From NCBI GenBank assembly GCA_964406345.1, contig CAYORK010000002.1, forward strand, positions 1 through 64,000: 64,000 nucleotides of DNA. Direction: 5' to 3'. This DNA comes from SYAN01 sp964406345. GTDB taxonomy: Bacteria > Actinomycetota > Actinomycetes > Nanopelagicales > Nanopelagicaceae. The translations under genes and the position numbers were made by a program. Under the pieces are notes generated by a model that saw only the letters and a program-made list of their open reading frames with translations, was not told where the DNA came from and made no database searches. Positions 50,908 through 59,258 of the stretch are shown in pieces (the stretch's first letter is position 1; each line of letters opens with the position of its first letter).

Positions 50908-52184
50908 GTGAGCGAGAGCCGAGGCGACTTGCATGGGAGTTCCTTCGAGATGTTGAGCGAGAAGGCGGCTACATCAACATTGAGATTGCTAGGTTGCACG
51001 AACGATTGGATCCTTTGGATAGGGCCTTTGCTACGGAATTGCTCTTCGGTAGTGTCCGAATGCGGCTCTTTCTCGATCACATAATCGATAGTCTCGCGTC
51101 TAGAGCGATCGATGAAGAGACGAGAAGCGTCTTGAGGCTCGGAGTTTATGAGGCGCTCTTCATGTCAACAGCTGATCACGCCGTTGTGAATGAATATGTT
51201 GAGATTGCGAAGAAGGTCATAGGCAAGGCTAGGTCCGGGTTTGTGAATGCCCTGCTCCGACGCACGGTACGAGAAAAGCAAGAACTTGCTGACGTCTCAC
51301 TTCTGCCGATCGAGATCAAGACATCCCATCCACGTTGGATCGTAGAGGCTTACCGTGCTCTGGATAGCGTCTCTGACTTGGAAGCGGAACTGACTTCCCA
51401 CAATCAAGTAAGCCAGGTTCAGGTGGTCTCTTTCGAGCCACTTTCCGAAGAGATTGCGAACAAATCACCGCAGACGAGCTTCGGCTATCGACTCAAGGTT
51501 GCACCGCGCGAACTTGATGGAGTTCGTACCGGCGAAGTGTTCGTACAAGATGAGGGTTCGCAGATTGTCTGTGAACTAGCACTTGCTACTGATCCTCAAC
51601 GCACTATGCAGTGGATGGACCTGTGTGCCGGACCAGGTGGAAAGTTCTCTTTCCTAGCTCACTTCTTGGGACCTGATCGATTACGTGGAAACGAATTGCA
51701 TCCTCATCGAGTGAAGCTGATGCGCCAGCGAACTCCTCAGCACCTCATCACGACCAGTGATGCCCGAGACATGGACCTCGATGGCATGATGTTTGATCGA
51801 ATCTTGATTGACGCCCCATGTACTGGAATTGGAGCTCTACGGCGTAGACCCGATGCTCGTTGGCGTAGAACTGAGACAGATCTCAAGTCCTTGGTAAGAC
51901 TCCAACGTGAGATCTTGGATGCCGCGTCAGAGATGGTGAAGGTGGGTGGGCTAATTCTCTACGTGACCTGTTCCCCGCATCTCATGGAGACGAAGGCTCA
52001 AGTGAGGGATTTCCTTTCGCGTCACACGGGATTCTCGCTTGAACCGATCAAAGTGGATTCACTGCCTAAGGGAGCACAAGCTCAGTTGGCGCGAGCTATT
52101 GATGGTGAAGGATTACTGCAGTTGCTAACGGAACGTGACGGAACTGATGCTATGTTTATGGCCATGCTTCGAAGGACCTCATGA
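50904..52184 (+). CDS. rsmB: 16S rRNA (cytosine-967) methyltransferase RsmB
   Basis: SAM-dependent m5C methyltransferase (426 aa). Order: N-terminal NusB-like RNA-binding domain (LAWEFLRDVEREGGYINI onward, with LDRAFATELLFGSVRMR), then a Rossmann domain with SAM motif MDLCAGPGGKFSFLAHFL, catalytic DAPCTGIGALRRRPDARW (motif IV Cys) and ILYVTCSPHLMET (motif VI Cys). TTG start overlapping the fmt stop as TTGA. It overlaps rpe by 4 bases. Confidence 0.93.
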   Translation: MSEREPRRLAWEFLRDVEREGGYINIEIARLHERLDPLDRAFATELLFGSVRMRLFLDHIIDSLASRAIDEETRSVLRLGVYEALFMSTADHAVVNEYVEIAKKVIGKARSGFVNALLRRTVREKQELADVSLLPIEIKTSHPRWIVEAYRALDSVSDLEAELTSHNQVSQVQVVSFEPLSEEIANKSPQTSFGYRLKVAPRELDGVRTGEVFVQDEGSQIVCELALATDPQRTMQWMDLCAGPGGKFSFLAHFLGPDRLRGNELHPHRVKLMRQRTPQHLITTSDARDMDLDGMMFDRILIDAPCTGIGALRRRPDARWRRTETDLKSLVRLQREILDAASEMVKVGGLILYVTCSPHLMETKAQVRDFLSRHTGFSLEPIKVDSLPKGAQAQLARAIDGEGLLQLLTERDGTDAMFMAMLRRTS

Positions 52185-52855
52185 TCAGGATCTGCCCTTC
52201 GGTGCTCAATGCGGATCAAGATCACCTCAAGGATGAGATCAATCGAGTCAAGGGTTCGGCAGATTTCATCCATCTTGACATCATGGATAATCGCTTCGTT
52301 CCAAACTTCACTTACGACGAATCTCGAACGCTTGAGATCGTTCGGGAGTCCTCACTTCCAATCGACCTGCATCTGATGGTCGAGGACGCGGATCATTGGG
52401 GACCGCGCTATGCCGCGCTGAAGGACGAAGGCGTCTTCTCCGTTACAGTCCATTTTGAGGCAACGCGGGATCTTCGGACGACTCTTCGCGACGTAGGAGA
52501 GCACGGCGTCAGGCGAGGAGTCGCGTTGAAGCCCAAAACCTCAGCGGAGGAACTGATCCCTTTCTTGGATTCGATCGACATGGTCCTCATCATGACAGTT
52601 GAACCAGGTTTCGGGGGTCAGAGTTTCATGGCTGAGATGATGCCAAAGGTCACCCGTATCCGAACTGCACTTCTCGAAATCGGGCGAGAGAGTTGCTGGG
52701 TGCAAGTCGACGGAGGAATCGCATTGTCGACTATCGAGGAAGCTGCGAAGGCTGGGGCAGATACCTTTGTGGCTGGCAGTGCTGTCTATCGTTCCGAAGA
52801 CCCTCGGTCCATGGTGGATCAATTACGTGAGCGCGCCCAGCGTTGCGCAAAGTAG
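52181..52855 (+). CDS. rpe: Ribulose-phosphate 3-epimerase
   Basis: TIM-barrel, metal-dependent epimerase of the pentose phosphate pathway, 224 aa. Seen: ICPSVLNADQDHLKDEIN, FIHLDIMDNRFVPNFTYDES with metal His/Asp, PIDLHLMVEDADHWGPRYA, VLIMTVEPGFGGQSFMAEMM, and WVQVDGGIALSTIEEAAKAG with the catalytic Asp. ATG overlaps the rsmB stop. Confidence 0.95.
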   Translation: MIRICPSVLNADQDHLKDEINRVKGSADFIHLDIMDNRFVPNFTYDESRTLEIVRESSLPIDLHLMVEDADHWGPRYAALKDEGVFSVTVHFEATRDLRTTLRDVGEHGVRRGVALKPKTSAEELIPFLDSIDMVLIMTVEPGFGGQSFMAEMMPKVTRIRTALLEIGRESCWVQVDGGIALSTIEEAAKAGADTFVAGSAVYRSEDPRSMVDQLRERAQRCAK

Positions 52856-52867
52856 AATCTTGCGATG
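52853..52867 (+). promoter_or_regulatory. Putative leaderless promoter of hisEG
   Basis: TAGAAT at 52853-52858 (containing the rpe stop), 6 bases, ATG 52865. Confidence 0.5.
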
Positions 52868-53128
52868 AAGACATTCGAATCACTCTTCTCAGAGCTCCTT
52901 GAACGGGAAAGAGATCGTCCAGAGAACTCCCGAACAGTCGAACTGTTGGATGCCGGAGTTCATGAGATCTGCAAAAAGGTTCTTGAAGAGGCCGGAGAAG
53001 TGTGGCTTGCCGCAGAGAGCCAAGGTGAGGCGGAGCTCGCTGAAGAGATCAGTCAGTTGATCTATCACCTTCAGGTTTTGATGATCGCCAAGCGCCTTCC
53101 TCTGAGTTCCGTCCTTGAAAGACTTTAG
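52865..53128 (+). CDS. hisE: Phosphoribosyl-ATP diphosphatase
   Basis: Second step of histidine synthesis, 87-residue all-helical MazG-like pyrophosphohydrolase. Seen: FESLFSELLERERDRPENSR at the N-terminus, then KVLEEAGEVWLAAESQGEAE with the Mg-binding EExxE and a later EEISQLIYHLQVLM. Stand-alone (not fused to hisI). It is followed after 9 bases by hisG, as in mycobacteria. Confidence 0.94.
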   Translation: MKTFESLFSELLERERDRPENSRTVELLDAGVHEICKKVLEEAGEVWLAAESQGEAELAEEISQLIYHLQVLMIAKRLPLSSVLERL

Positions 53129-53137
53129 GAGATAGCC

Positions 53138-53980
53138 ATGCCGTTGAAGGTCGCGCTTCCGAACAAGGGTTCCTTGGCAGAGCCAGCTATCTCAATCTTT
53201 CGTTCAGCCGGATATCGTCAACGAAGCGACGCAAAGGACTTGATCTTCCTAGATCCGGAGAATGAGATCGAGTTCTACTATCTAAGGCCACGAGATATTG
53301 CCACTTATGTGGGCAGTGGCGAGCTCGACTTAGGGGTTACGGGTCGAGATCTCCTGATTGACAGTGGTGCATCCGCCCAAGAGATCGTGGATCTGGAATT
53401 TGGTCGAAGTACGATGCGCTTTGCCGCTCCGGAGAAGAGCGGTATTTCTTCACTCGCCGACATCGACGGAAAGCGCATCGCAACTTCCTATCCTCGCCTT
53501 GTGGCGGACTACCTCGCGAAGAGCGGGATAGTTGCCACAGTTGTCGAATTGGATGGTGCAATAGAGAGTTCTGTGCGGTTAGGTGTCGCTGATCTGATCG
53601 CAGATGTCGTCGCTACCGGAAGTACGCTGAGACAAGCTGGATTGGTCGCATTCGGAGAAGCGCTTTCGGAGAGCACGGCGGTTCTGATTGCAAGGAGCAA
53701 ACACGCTGATTTCGATCTCTTGGTCCGCCGCCTTCAAGGAGTGGTCTTTGCTCGGCAGTACGTTCTCATCGATTACGACGTGTCACAGCAACACCTCGCC
53801 ACCGCATGTGAAGTTACTCCAGGATTCGAGTCGCCTACGATCTCACCGCTCCAGAAGGAAGGTTGGTTCGCGGTTCGAGCCATGGTTCCTAGGCGAGAGA
53901 TGCATCAGATCATGGATCGTCTTTACGGGCTTGGCGCGCGAGGAATCCTTATCACCGAGATCCATTCTTGCCGACTCTAG
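53138..53980 (+). CDS. hisG: ATP phosphoribosyltransferase, long form
   Basis: First, feedback-regulated step of histidine synthesis, 280 aa. Seen: VALPNKGSLAEPAISIFRSA, YYLRPRDIATYVGSGELDLG, VTGRDLLIDSG, and the PRPP-binding LIADVVATGSTLRQAGLVAF; the C-terminal ACT-like regulatory domain (after about residue 205) with VRAMVPRREMHQIMDRLYGL identifies the long form, which needs no HisZ. AGGAGATAGCC gives a strong ribosome binding site. Convergent with serB, 11 bases apart. Confidence 0.95.
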   Translation: MPLKVALPNKGSLAEPAISIFRSAGYRQRSDAKDLIFLDPENEIEFYYLRPRDIATYVGSGELDLGVTGRDLLIDSGASAQEIVDLEFGRSTMRFAAPEKSGISSLADIDGKRIATSYPRLVADYLAKSGIVATVVELDGAIESSVRLGVADLIADVVATGSTLRQAGLVAFGEALSESTAVLIARSKHADFDLLVRRLQGVVFARQYVLIDYDVSQQHLATACEVTPGFESPTISPLQKEGWFAVRAMVPRREMHQIMDRLYGLGARGILITEIHSCRL

Positions 53981-53991
53981 ATACGAAAAGC

Positions 53992-54618
53992 CTAGACTGA
54001 TTCTAGAAGAATCCTCAGGTCGCGTTGGTCGATGATTAGATCCGCACACTCTTTGAGCGCGGCCTTAGCGCAAAATGCAACACCGAGACCTGCCCTTGTC
54101 AACATATCCCGGTCATTTGCGCCATCGCCAATAGCGACAGTCTCAGAGAGGGCCACCCCGTGCATCGCGGCGAATTCTTCGAGCGCTAGCGCCTTCTCGA
54201 GTGGCCCGATTATGGGCTCGTGAACTGCTCCTGAAAGGGTTCCGGCAATCACTTCGAGATTGTTCGCGCGCACGAAATCCAAATTGAGAGAGTCAAGAAT
54301 GGGATCGATGATCTGGTGAAATCCACCGCTGACTACTCCAATGCGCCACCCGTGAGAATGAAGGGTGGAGATGAGTTCGAGGGCACCGTTTGTGAAAGTC
54401 AGTGATTTCGATACATCTTGAAGTAGCGCTGAAGGTTGGCCGCCAAGTAGAGCCGTTCGACGCTGTAGCGAATCCTTGAAGTCCAACTTACCGGCCATCG
54501 CCTCACGGGTCAGAAGTTCAACCTGTTCACCCACACCGGCTCTCTCAGCGAGGAGGTCTATGCCTTCCTCGTTGATGAGCGTGGAATCCATGTCCATTAG
54601 CAAAAGCCGGTAATTCAC
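53992..54618 (-). CDS. serB: Phosphoserine phosphatase SerB
   Basis: HAD phosphatase (208 aa) completing serine synthesis. Seen: nucleophile motif LLLMDMDSTLINEEGIDLLA (DxDST), VVSGGFHQIIDPIL (motif II), the lysine region, and VAIGDGANDRDMLTRAGLGV (motif III). It has only the catalytic domain; mycobacterial SerB2 has N-terminal ACT domains that are missing here. GTG start at 54618, with TAGGCT and 6 bases upstream on its strand. Divergent from the ABC ATPase gene, as in mycobacteria. Confidence 0.93.
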   Translation of the reverse strand: MNYRLLLMDMDSTLINEEGIDLLAERAGVGEQVELLTREAMAGKLDFKDSLQRRTALLGGQPSALLQDVSKSLTFTNGALELISTLHSHGWRIGVVSGGFHQIIDPILDSLNLDFVRANNLEVIAGTLSGAVHEPIIGPLEKALALEEFAAMHGVALSETVAIGDGANDRDMLTRAGLGVAFCAKAALKECADLIIDQRDLRILLESV

Positions 54619-54630
54619 CAGGGAAGCCTA
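54616..54630 (-). promoter_or_regulatory. Putative leaderless promoter of serB
   Basis: On the reverse strand TAGGCT (plus-strand 54625-54630) is followed by 6 bases and GTG at 54618. Confidence 0.45.
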
Positions 54631-54640
54631 TCTAGCAGGC

Positions 54641-54657
54641 TATCTTTCTCTCCTATG
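54641..54657 (+). promoter_or_regulatory. Putative promoter of the ABC ATPase gene (near-leaderless)
   Basis: TATCTT at 54641-54646, 8 bases, ATG 54655. It shares a 36-bp divergent region with the serB promoter. Confidence 0.3.
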
Positions 54658-55437
54658 CATCCCTTGGTTGCTCTTGAGGAAGTCACTGTCTTCCGATCTG
54701 GAAGAGCGATAATCGATCGTCTTTCGTGGACGGTCAATCCTGGGGAACGCTGGGTCATCATCGGTCCGAATGGCGCGGGAAAGACCACCGTGCTCTCGCT
54801 CCTCTCCGGTTATCTCTTTCCGAGCAAGGGTTCCGTCACTATCTTGGGTGACACCTTGGGAAAGATCGATAGCGCAGAGATAAAGATGAGAGTAGGCATG
54901 ACGTCCGCAGCCCTGCTTTCGCTTCTTCCTGACGACGAGCGAGTGGGAGATCTCGTTCTCTCAAGTGCCTATGCGGTCTTTGGCCGATGGAATGAGGAGT
55001 ACGACCCCTGGGATGAGTCTCGCAGTAGTGCACTCTTATCGACACTCGGCGTCAGAGAGCTTCGCGATCGGCTCTTCTTCACTCTGAGCGAAGGAGAGAA
55101 GAAGCGCGTGATGATCGCTCGAGCCCTTATGCCGGATCCGGAATTGCTCCTCATGGACGAACCAGCCGCTGGCCTTGACCTTGGCGGTAGGGAGGATCTG
55201 CTCCAGCGTATTTCAGCCTTTGCGTCGGATCCTGCTGCTCCTGCAACCATCACCGTCACTCATCATCTAGAGGAGATTCCGGCAGGCACGACACACATCC
55301 TTGTCCTGAAGTCGGGTAGAGGGTTCGCGCAGGGTCCCATCGATTCAGTTCTCACGAGTGAGATGCTCTCTGAGCTGTACGGAGTCTCTTTGCAATTGGG
55401 ATCACATCTTGGTCGCTATTTCGCCCGCGCTCTTTGA
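54655..55437 (+). CDS. ABC transporter-type ATP-binding protein
   Basis: A 260-residue single ABC ATPase. Seen: Walker A GPNGAGKTTVLSLLSGYLFP (near residue 39), signature FFTLSEGEKKRVMIARALMP (LSEGE in place of LSGGQ), Walker B LLLMDEPAAGLDLGG and the switch His in TVTHHLEEIP. No permease or binding protein is adjacent, so the transported substrate cannot be named; ModF/YlmA-like proteins with this layout exist. The neighbour serB and this order are conserved in mycobacteria. The 3' end overlaps the ung start by 29 bases. Confidence 0.85.
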   Translation: MHPLVALEEVTVFRSGRAIIDRLSWTVNPGERWVIIGPNGAGKTTVLSLLSGYLFPSKGSVTILGDTLGKIDSAEIKMRVGMTSAALLSLLPDDERVGDLVLSSAYAVFGRWNEEYDPWDESRSSALLSTLGVRELRDRLFFTLSEGEKKRVMIARALMPDPELLLMDEPAAGLDLGGREDLLQRISAFASDPAAPATITVTHHLEEIPAGTTHILVLKSGRGFAQGPIDSVLTSEMLSELYGVSLQLGSHLGRYFARAL

Positions 55438-56214
55438 TCTTCTGCCACAAGGTTGGCGACGTCTCTTGCTGCCTCACCAAAGTNNNNNNNNNNNNNNNNN
55501 NNNNNNNNNNNNNNNNNNNNNNNNNNNNNNNNNNNNNNNNNNNNNNNNNNNNNNNNNNNNNNNNNNNNNNNNNNNNNNNNNNNGCTCTTTGATCTTCTGC
55601 CACAAGGTTGGCGACGTCTCTTGCTGCCTCACCAAAGTGTTCTCCGTTCGATAGATGATTCTCTCGACGAGGAGGAGAGGGCTGGTCTATCGATCTCACC
55701 GCGGCGTGAACAGATCTTCTCCGCGTTAGAACTTGAACCGGATGAGGTGAGAGTAGTGATTGTTGGTCAGGACCCTTATCCCAATCGCGGTCACGCAGTT
55801 GGAAGAGCCTTTGCAGTATCGGATCATGTTCATCCACTACCCGGTTCGCTTCGAAACATCTTTGCCGAGCGACGAAACGACGTTGGAGGAGCAGATCCTT
55901 CGCCCTCCTTGTTGTCGTGGCAGGAGCAGGGCGTCCTTTTGCTCAACCGCTCCCTGACGACGCGGGTAGGGGTGAGCAATGCCCATGCCTCATTGGGATG
56001 GGAGGCAGTGACGGGGCATATCGTCTCGGAGGTGGCTAAGCGCGGTGCAATTGGCTTGCTCTGGGGAAGATCAGCGCAGGCAGTCCAGCAATCCTTTGGT
56101 GATAGAGCCATCGTGGGCACTCATCCAAGTCCGCTCTCGGCTCATCGTGGCTTCTTTGGTTCAAGACCCTTCTCGAAGGTCAATGCTCTTCTTGAGGACG
56201 CGATTTCATGGTGA
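55409..56214 (+). CDS. ung: Uracil-DNA glycosylase, split by an artificial gap
   Basis: Base-excision enzyme removing uracil from DNA. Seen after the gap: the catalytic GQDPYPNRGHAVGRAFAV, LLNRSLTTRVGVSNAHASLG, GLLWGRSAQAVQQ and HPSPLSAHRGFFGSRPFSKV. The sequence 55429-55483 is repeated exactly at 55584-55638 on the far side of the 100 N. Merging these 55 bases gives one open frame from TTG 55409 (VAISPALFDLLPQGWRRLLL) straight into the downstream part, 216 residues, the normal family length. So no base of ung is missing. TTG 55409 overlaps the ABC gene; GTG 55358 is less likely. Confidence 0.9.
55429..55483 (+). repeat. 55-bp direct repeat, left copy (contig-end overlap)
   Basis: Identical to 55584-55638. 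The repeat ends exactly at both edges of the N block, so it is the overlap of two contig ends, not a biological duplication. The exact length of 55 would fit a k-mer overlap from a de Bruijn assembler. Confidence 0.9.
55484..55583. other. Assembly gap (100 N), artificial
   Basis: Placeholder of 100 N between overlapping contigs; true gap length is negative (minus 55 bases). Confidence 0.9.
55584..55638 (+). repeat. 55-bp direct repeat, right copy (contig-end overlap)
   Basis: Exact second copy of 55429-55483; see the left copy. Confidence 0.9.
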
Positions 56215-56222
56215 AAAGAGAA

Positions 56223-56247
56223 GGGCCCGAGTTTCCTCGGGCCCTTT
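56223..56247. terminator. Bidirectional intrinsic terminator between ung and azgA
   Basis: GGGCCCGAG (56223-56231), loop TTTC, CTCGGGCCC (56236-56244): a perfect 9-bp GC-rich stem, extended by AA/TT, with AAAAGAGAA on the left and TTTGATATT on the right. It lies between the convergent ung and azgA stops, so it can serve both. It is the only strong intrinsic terminator I see in the window. Confidence 0.85.
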
Positions 56248-56260
56248 GATATTCCTAGTT

Positions 56261-57694
56261 CTAACCGACCCAGGTGTTGATCGGTGAAGAGAGGAAATAG
56301 ATCATGAATAGACCCGAGACCAAGAGCAGGAGTGGATGCACACCCTTGATCTTGCCCTGAACGAGGCGAATCACGACGTGGCTTACGAAACCTGCGCCAA
56401 TACCAACAGCGATGTTGTAGGTGAATGGCATCAAAATGATGGTCAAGAAGGCAGGAATTCCAATTCCATAATCTTGCCAATCGATCTCCTTGATCTGAGT
56501 CATCATCAAGAAGCCGACGATGATCAGAGCCGGAGTTGCTGCTTCGTAAGGGATGATCGAAACGAGTGGAGCAAGGAAAGTAGTCAATAGGAAAAGGATT
56601 CCTGTGACGATCGATGCTAAGCCAGTTCGAGCACCTTCTCCAACACCCGATGCGCTCTCGATGTATGAGGTGTTCGAGGAAACGGAAGCCGCACCACCGG
56701 CCGCCGCAGCGAGGGAGTCAACGAGCAGGATTCGATCCGCGTTGGGTACGTTTCCATCTTTGTCGACTAGTCCCGCTTCATGACCGATAGCAGTCATCGT
56801 GCCCATCGTGTCGAAGAAGTCAGCAAGAAGAAGAGTGAAGATCAGCAGTAGCACTGTGATCAACCCAATATTGCTGAACGATCCAAAGAGGTTGAACTGA
56901 CCGAGCAGGTCGAAGCTTGGGACTGCAACCACCTCTTCAGGTAGTGCTGGGATGTTGAGACCCCAGCCTTTTGGATTCGACTCCGTTGGGGAGATGAAGC
57001 TTGGACCGATCTTGAATGCTGATTCGAGCGCAACCGCTACGGCAGTCGCAATCACGATGCCGATGAGGAGCGCGCCCTTTACCTTCTTCACCATCAGACC
57101 GATGGTCAGGAAGAGACCGAGTGCGAAGACGATGACAGGCCAACCGACAAGTTCGCCGCCATCACCAAGAGTGACAGGGACAGGACCTTGACCAGTACGG
57201 CGTACGAAGCCCGCGTCGACTAATCCGATGAGTGCGATGAATAGACCGATACCGACTGATATCGCGATCTTCAACTGTGTAGGAACAGCTTTGAAGACTG
57301 CGACACGGAATCCGGTTAGCACCAGAATAGTGATGATGATTCCCTCAAGAACCACCAAACCCATGGCATCTGCCCACGTCATTTGCGAAGCGATGCCAAC
57401 TGCGACGAATGTGTTGAGACCGAGACCTGTTGCGAGTGCTAATGGGAAATTTGCAACAGCTCCCATGAGAATGGACATGACTCCAGCGATCAGGGCGGTG
57501 GCGGCAGCTACCAATGCAAGATTGGGAGCGTCTCCTCCTCCGATGTATTTGCCATCGGCATCCTTCGCCAACCCGATGATGAGTGGGTTGAGCGCCACGA
57601 TGTAGGCCATCGTGAAGAAGGTGACGACGCCACCTCGGACTTCCTGAGCGACGGTAGAGCCACGCTCCGATATCTTGAAATATGAATCGAGCAC
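56261..57694 (-). CDS. azgA: AzgA-family purine (adenine/guanine/hypoxanthine) permease
   Basis: Proton-coupled nucleobase transporter (477 aa, NCS2/AzgA-like). Seen: N-terminal EVRGGVVTFFTMAYIVALNP, FPLALATGLGLNTFVAVGIA, the central LLADFFDTMGTMTAIGHEAG, and SSNTSYIESASGVGEGARTG, all conserved in this family, plus twelve or so hydrophobic segments. GTG start with AGAAAGGG 7 bases upstream. Its leader holds a small GGGGT-CGAAAAC-ACCCC hairpin (57722-57738). The salvage genes apt and tdk are 2 kb away; import and salvage of purines by the same organism is a fair inference. Confidence 0.92.
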   Translation of the reverse strand: MLDSYFKISERGSTVAQEVRGGVVTFFTMAYIVALNPLIIGLAKDADGKYIGGGDAPNLALVAAATALIAGVMSILMGAVANFPLALATGLGLNTFVAVGIASQMTWADAMGLVVLEGIIITILVLTGFRVAVFKAVPTQLKIAISVGIGLFIALIGLVDAGFVRRTGQGPVPVTLGDGGELVGWPVIVFALGLFLTIGLMVKKVKGALLIGIVIATAVAVALESAFKIGPSFISPTESNPKGWGLNIPALPEEVVAVPSFDLLGQFNLFGSFSNIGLITVLLLIFTLLLADFFDTMGTMTAIGHEAGLVDKDGNVPNADRILLVDSLAAAAGGAASVSSNTSYIESASGVGEGARTGLASIVTGILFLLTTFLAPLVSIIPYEAATPALIIVGFLMMTQIKEIDWQDYGIGIPAFLTIILMPFTYNIAVGIGAGFVSHVVIRLVQGKIKGVHPLLLLVSGLFMIYFLSSPINTWVG

Positions 57695-57721
57695 GGACTT
57701 ACCCTTTCTGTTTTGGTGACG

Positions 57722-57738
57722 GGGGTGTTTTCGACCCC
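57722..57738 (-). other. Small hairpin in the azgA leader
   Basis: 5-bp stem (GGGGT/ACCCC) with a 7-base loop, about 30 bases before the GTG. Too small to name; no purine riboswitch core is visible. Confidence 0.25.
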
Positions 57739-57787
57739 GGGGGAAGGGTTGATGGAGGCTTGCTAGGGAAGGTCTTAACGCTATGGG

Positions 57788-58510
57788 CTACTGCGAGGTA
57801 GACCGGGATACGACACCCAAGCAGATCGCAACCGATTGACCGATGAAGATGGCGAAGAGAGCCGTTCCTAGCCCAACGGTGCCGCCTAGGAGAGCACCAA
57901 GGGTGAGGACCGAGACTTCCAGGGTGAGGCGGATCCGGCCGATTCGCACGCCAGTCAATTCGTGGAGAGCAGTCATCAGTCCGTCGCGCGGCCCTGCTCC
58001 AAGACCGCAGGAGAGATATAGGGCAGAGCCAAGACCGACAAAAAAGATCCCTAGAAAGGTATATCCAATTCCGATGCGCCAATCATTACTTGCAGGAAAA
58101 AAGTGGAGACCAATGTCGATGAAGAGGGAGATGACGAGGATGTTGAGCAGTGTGCCTAGACCAATCTTCATTCGCAATGGAATCCAGAGGAGGAGAACCA
58201 TCGCCCCCACCAGAGTTGTGGCTAACCCGATGGTCATCCCTAGGTTGAGCGAAATGCCTTGAGCAAGCACCGACCAAGGGGCGTTTCCTAAAGAGGATGC
58301 GATGATGAGAGCGTCTCCGAGTCCGAAGATGGCAAGGCCAAGTACGAGGAGCAGAATCCTTTGTGTGGATAAGTCCCAAGGATGAGTTGCGGTCCACGGC
58401 ATGAGCGGAATGGTTCTGTGAGGGCGAAGCATCGAGCGCAACCTGTTCAGCATGCTAAGTCCCTTTACGCTCGCCATTTCATCTGGATTTTCAGGTCCTA
58501 GCATCATCAA
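57788..58510 (-). CDS. YczE/YitT-type membrane protein
   Basis: A 240-residue membrane protein with about five transmembrane helices. Seen: LGNAPWSVLAQGISLNLGMT, GLGSALYLSCGLGAGPRDGL followed by MTALHELTGVRIGRIRLTLE, the 'GPRDGLM..L...TG..I..vR...E' motif of the YczE/YyaS family. Function unknown. The start is unclear: TTG 58510 sits 6 bases from a -10-like TAGACT, with ATG 58507 and 58504 right after it and ATG 58474-type starts further in; the N-terminal 45 residues are hydrophilic and not typical. Divergent from the DUF554 gene. Confidence 0.75.
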   Translation of the reverse strand: MMMLGPENPDEMASVKGLSMLNRLRSMLRPHRTIPLMPWTATHPWDLSTQRILLLVLGLAIFGLGDALIIASSLGNAPWSVLAQGISLNLGMTIGLATTLVGAMVLLLWIPLRMKIGLGTLLNILVISLFIDIGLHFFPASNDWRIGIGYTFLGIFFVGLGSALYLSCGLGAGPRDGLMTALHELTGVRIGRIRLTLEVSVLTLGALLGGTVGLGTALFAIFIGQSVAICLGVVSRSTSQ

Positions 58511-58535
58511 GAGGGAAGTCTAGACTGCTCAGATG
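58508..58535. promoter_or_regulatory. Divergent leaderless promoters sharing a palindromic -10
   Basis: AGTCTAGACT (58517-58526) is a perfect palindrome. Read forwards it gives TAGACT (58521-58526), 6 bases, ATG 58533. Read on the reverse strand it gives TAGACT (58517-58522), 6 bases, TTG 58510. The two -10 hexamers overlap by two bases, so only one polymerase could sit there at a time. Confidence 0.55.
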
Positions 58536-59258
58536 TTTGCTGGCCTCGGAACTCTCATCAACGTATTTGCCATCGTTATGGGAACGATTCTTGGTATGGC
58601 AATTGGTCGCCGTTTCAGTGAACAGGTACGAGAACTTGTCACCCAAGCCATGGGGATGATCACTCTGATCGCAGCGGCAGATGCACTCTCGCGTTTCTGG
58701 CGGAGTGACTTCCAGGAGTCTTTCTCCGATGGAGTACCCATCCTCATCATTCTTTTCTCATTGGCGGCTGGGGCATTGCTGGGTAGTGCCCTTCGGATCG
58801 AGGAGCGCATCTCAGATTTCGGAGATCGTTTGAAGGAGCGATTTTCCAAGAGTGAGAATCCACGTTTCGTTGAAGGATTTCTTGCTGCCTCCGTCCTCTT
58901 CGTGGTTGGTCCTATGGCAATCCTGGGCTCAATCAGCGATGGCATGGGGGAGGGGATTGAGTTGCTCGTGCTGAAAAGCACTCTGGACTTTTTTATAACC
59001 ATCGCTTTCACAGCCAGTTTCGGATGGAGTGTTGGACTCTCCATCATCCCAGTGGCCATCTATCAACTTTCGTGGACTGCGATCGGCTTCGGTCTTGGTG
59101 AGGTTTTGGATGAGAATCAAGTCACTGCACTCACGGTTGTTGGAGGGACGCTCTTGGTGGGGATCTCGATCTACACTCTTGGAATCAAGCGAATAGCTAT
59201 TGGAAATTTGCTGCCGGCGTTGGCGATTGCTCCAATCGCCGTGGGACTTCTCTCTTAG
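58533..59258 (+). CDS. DUF554 family membrane protein
   Basis: A 241-residue protein with about seven transmembrane helices. Seen: MFAGLGTLINVFAIVMGTIL, LAAGALLGSALRIEERISDF, FVVGPMAILGSISDGM, LVLKSTLDFFITIAFTASFG and LLVGISIYTLGIKRIAIGNL, all DUF554 (YdfK-like) conserved segments. Function unknown. The 3' end overlaps the tdk stop by 4 bases (convergent). Confidence 0.87.
   Translation: MFAGLGTLINVFAIVMGTILGMAIGRRFSEQVRELVTQAMGMITLIAAADALSRFWRSDFQESFSDGVPILIILFSLAAGALLGSALRIEERISDFGDRLKERFSKSENPRFVEGFLAASVLFVVGPMAILGSISDGMGEGIELLVLKSTLDFFITIAFTASFGWSVGLSIIPVAIYQLSWTAIGFGLGEVLDENQVTALTVVGGTLLVGISIYTLGIKRIAIGNLLPALAIAPIAVGLLS

Noticed and set aside
55429..55638. Biological direct duplication around the third gap
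   Set aside because: Copies end exactly at the N block and collapsing them restores ung, so it is an assembly overlap.
55358..55654. Open frames that read through the N block as separate proteins
   Set aside because: They exist only because N is translated as X; the real gene is the merged ung.
57690..57800. Possible purine riboswitch upstream of azgA
   Set aside because: Only a small 5-bp hairpin is present; the conserved core and paired loops of the purine aptamer are not seen.
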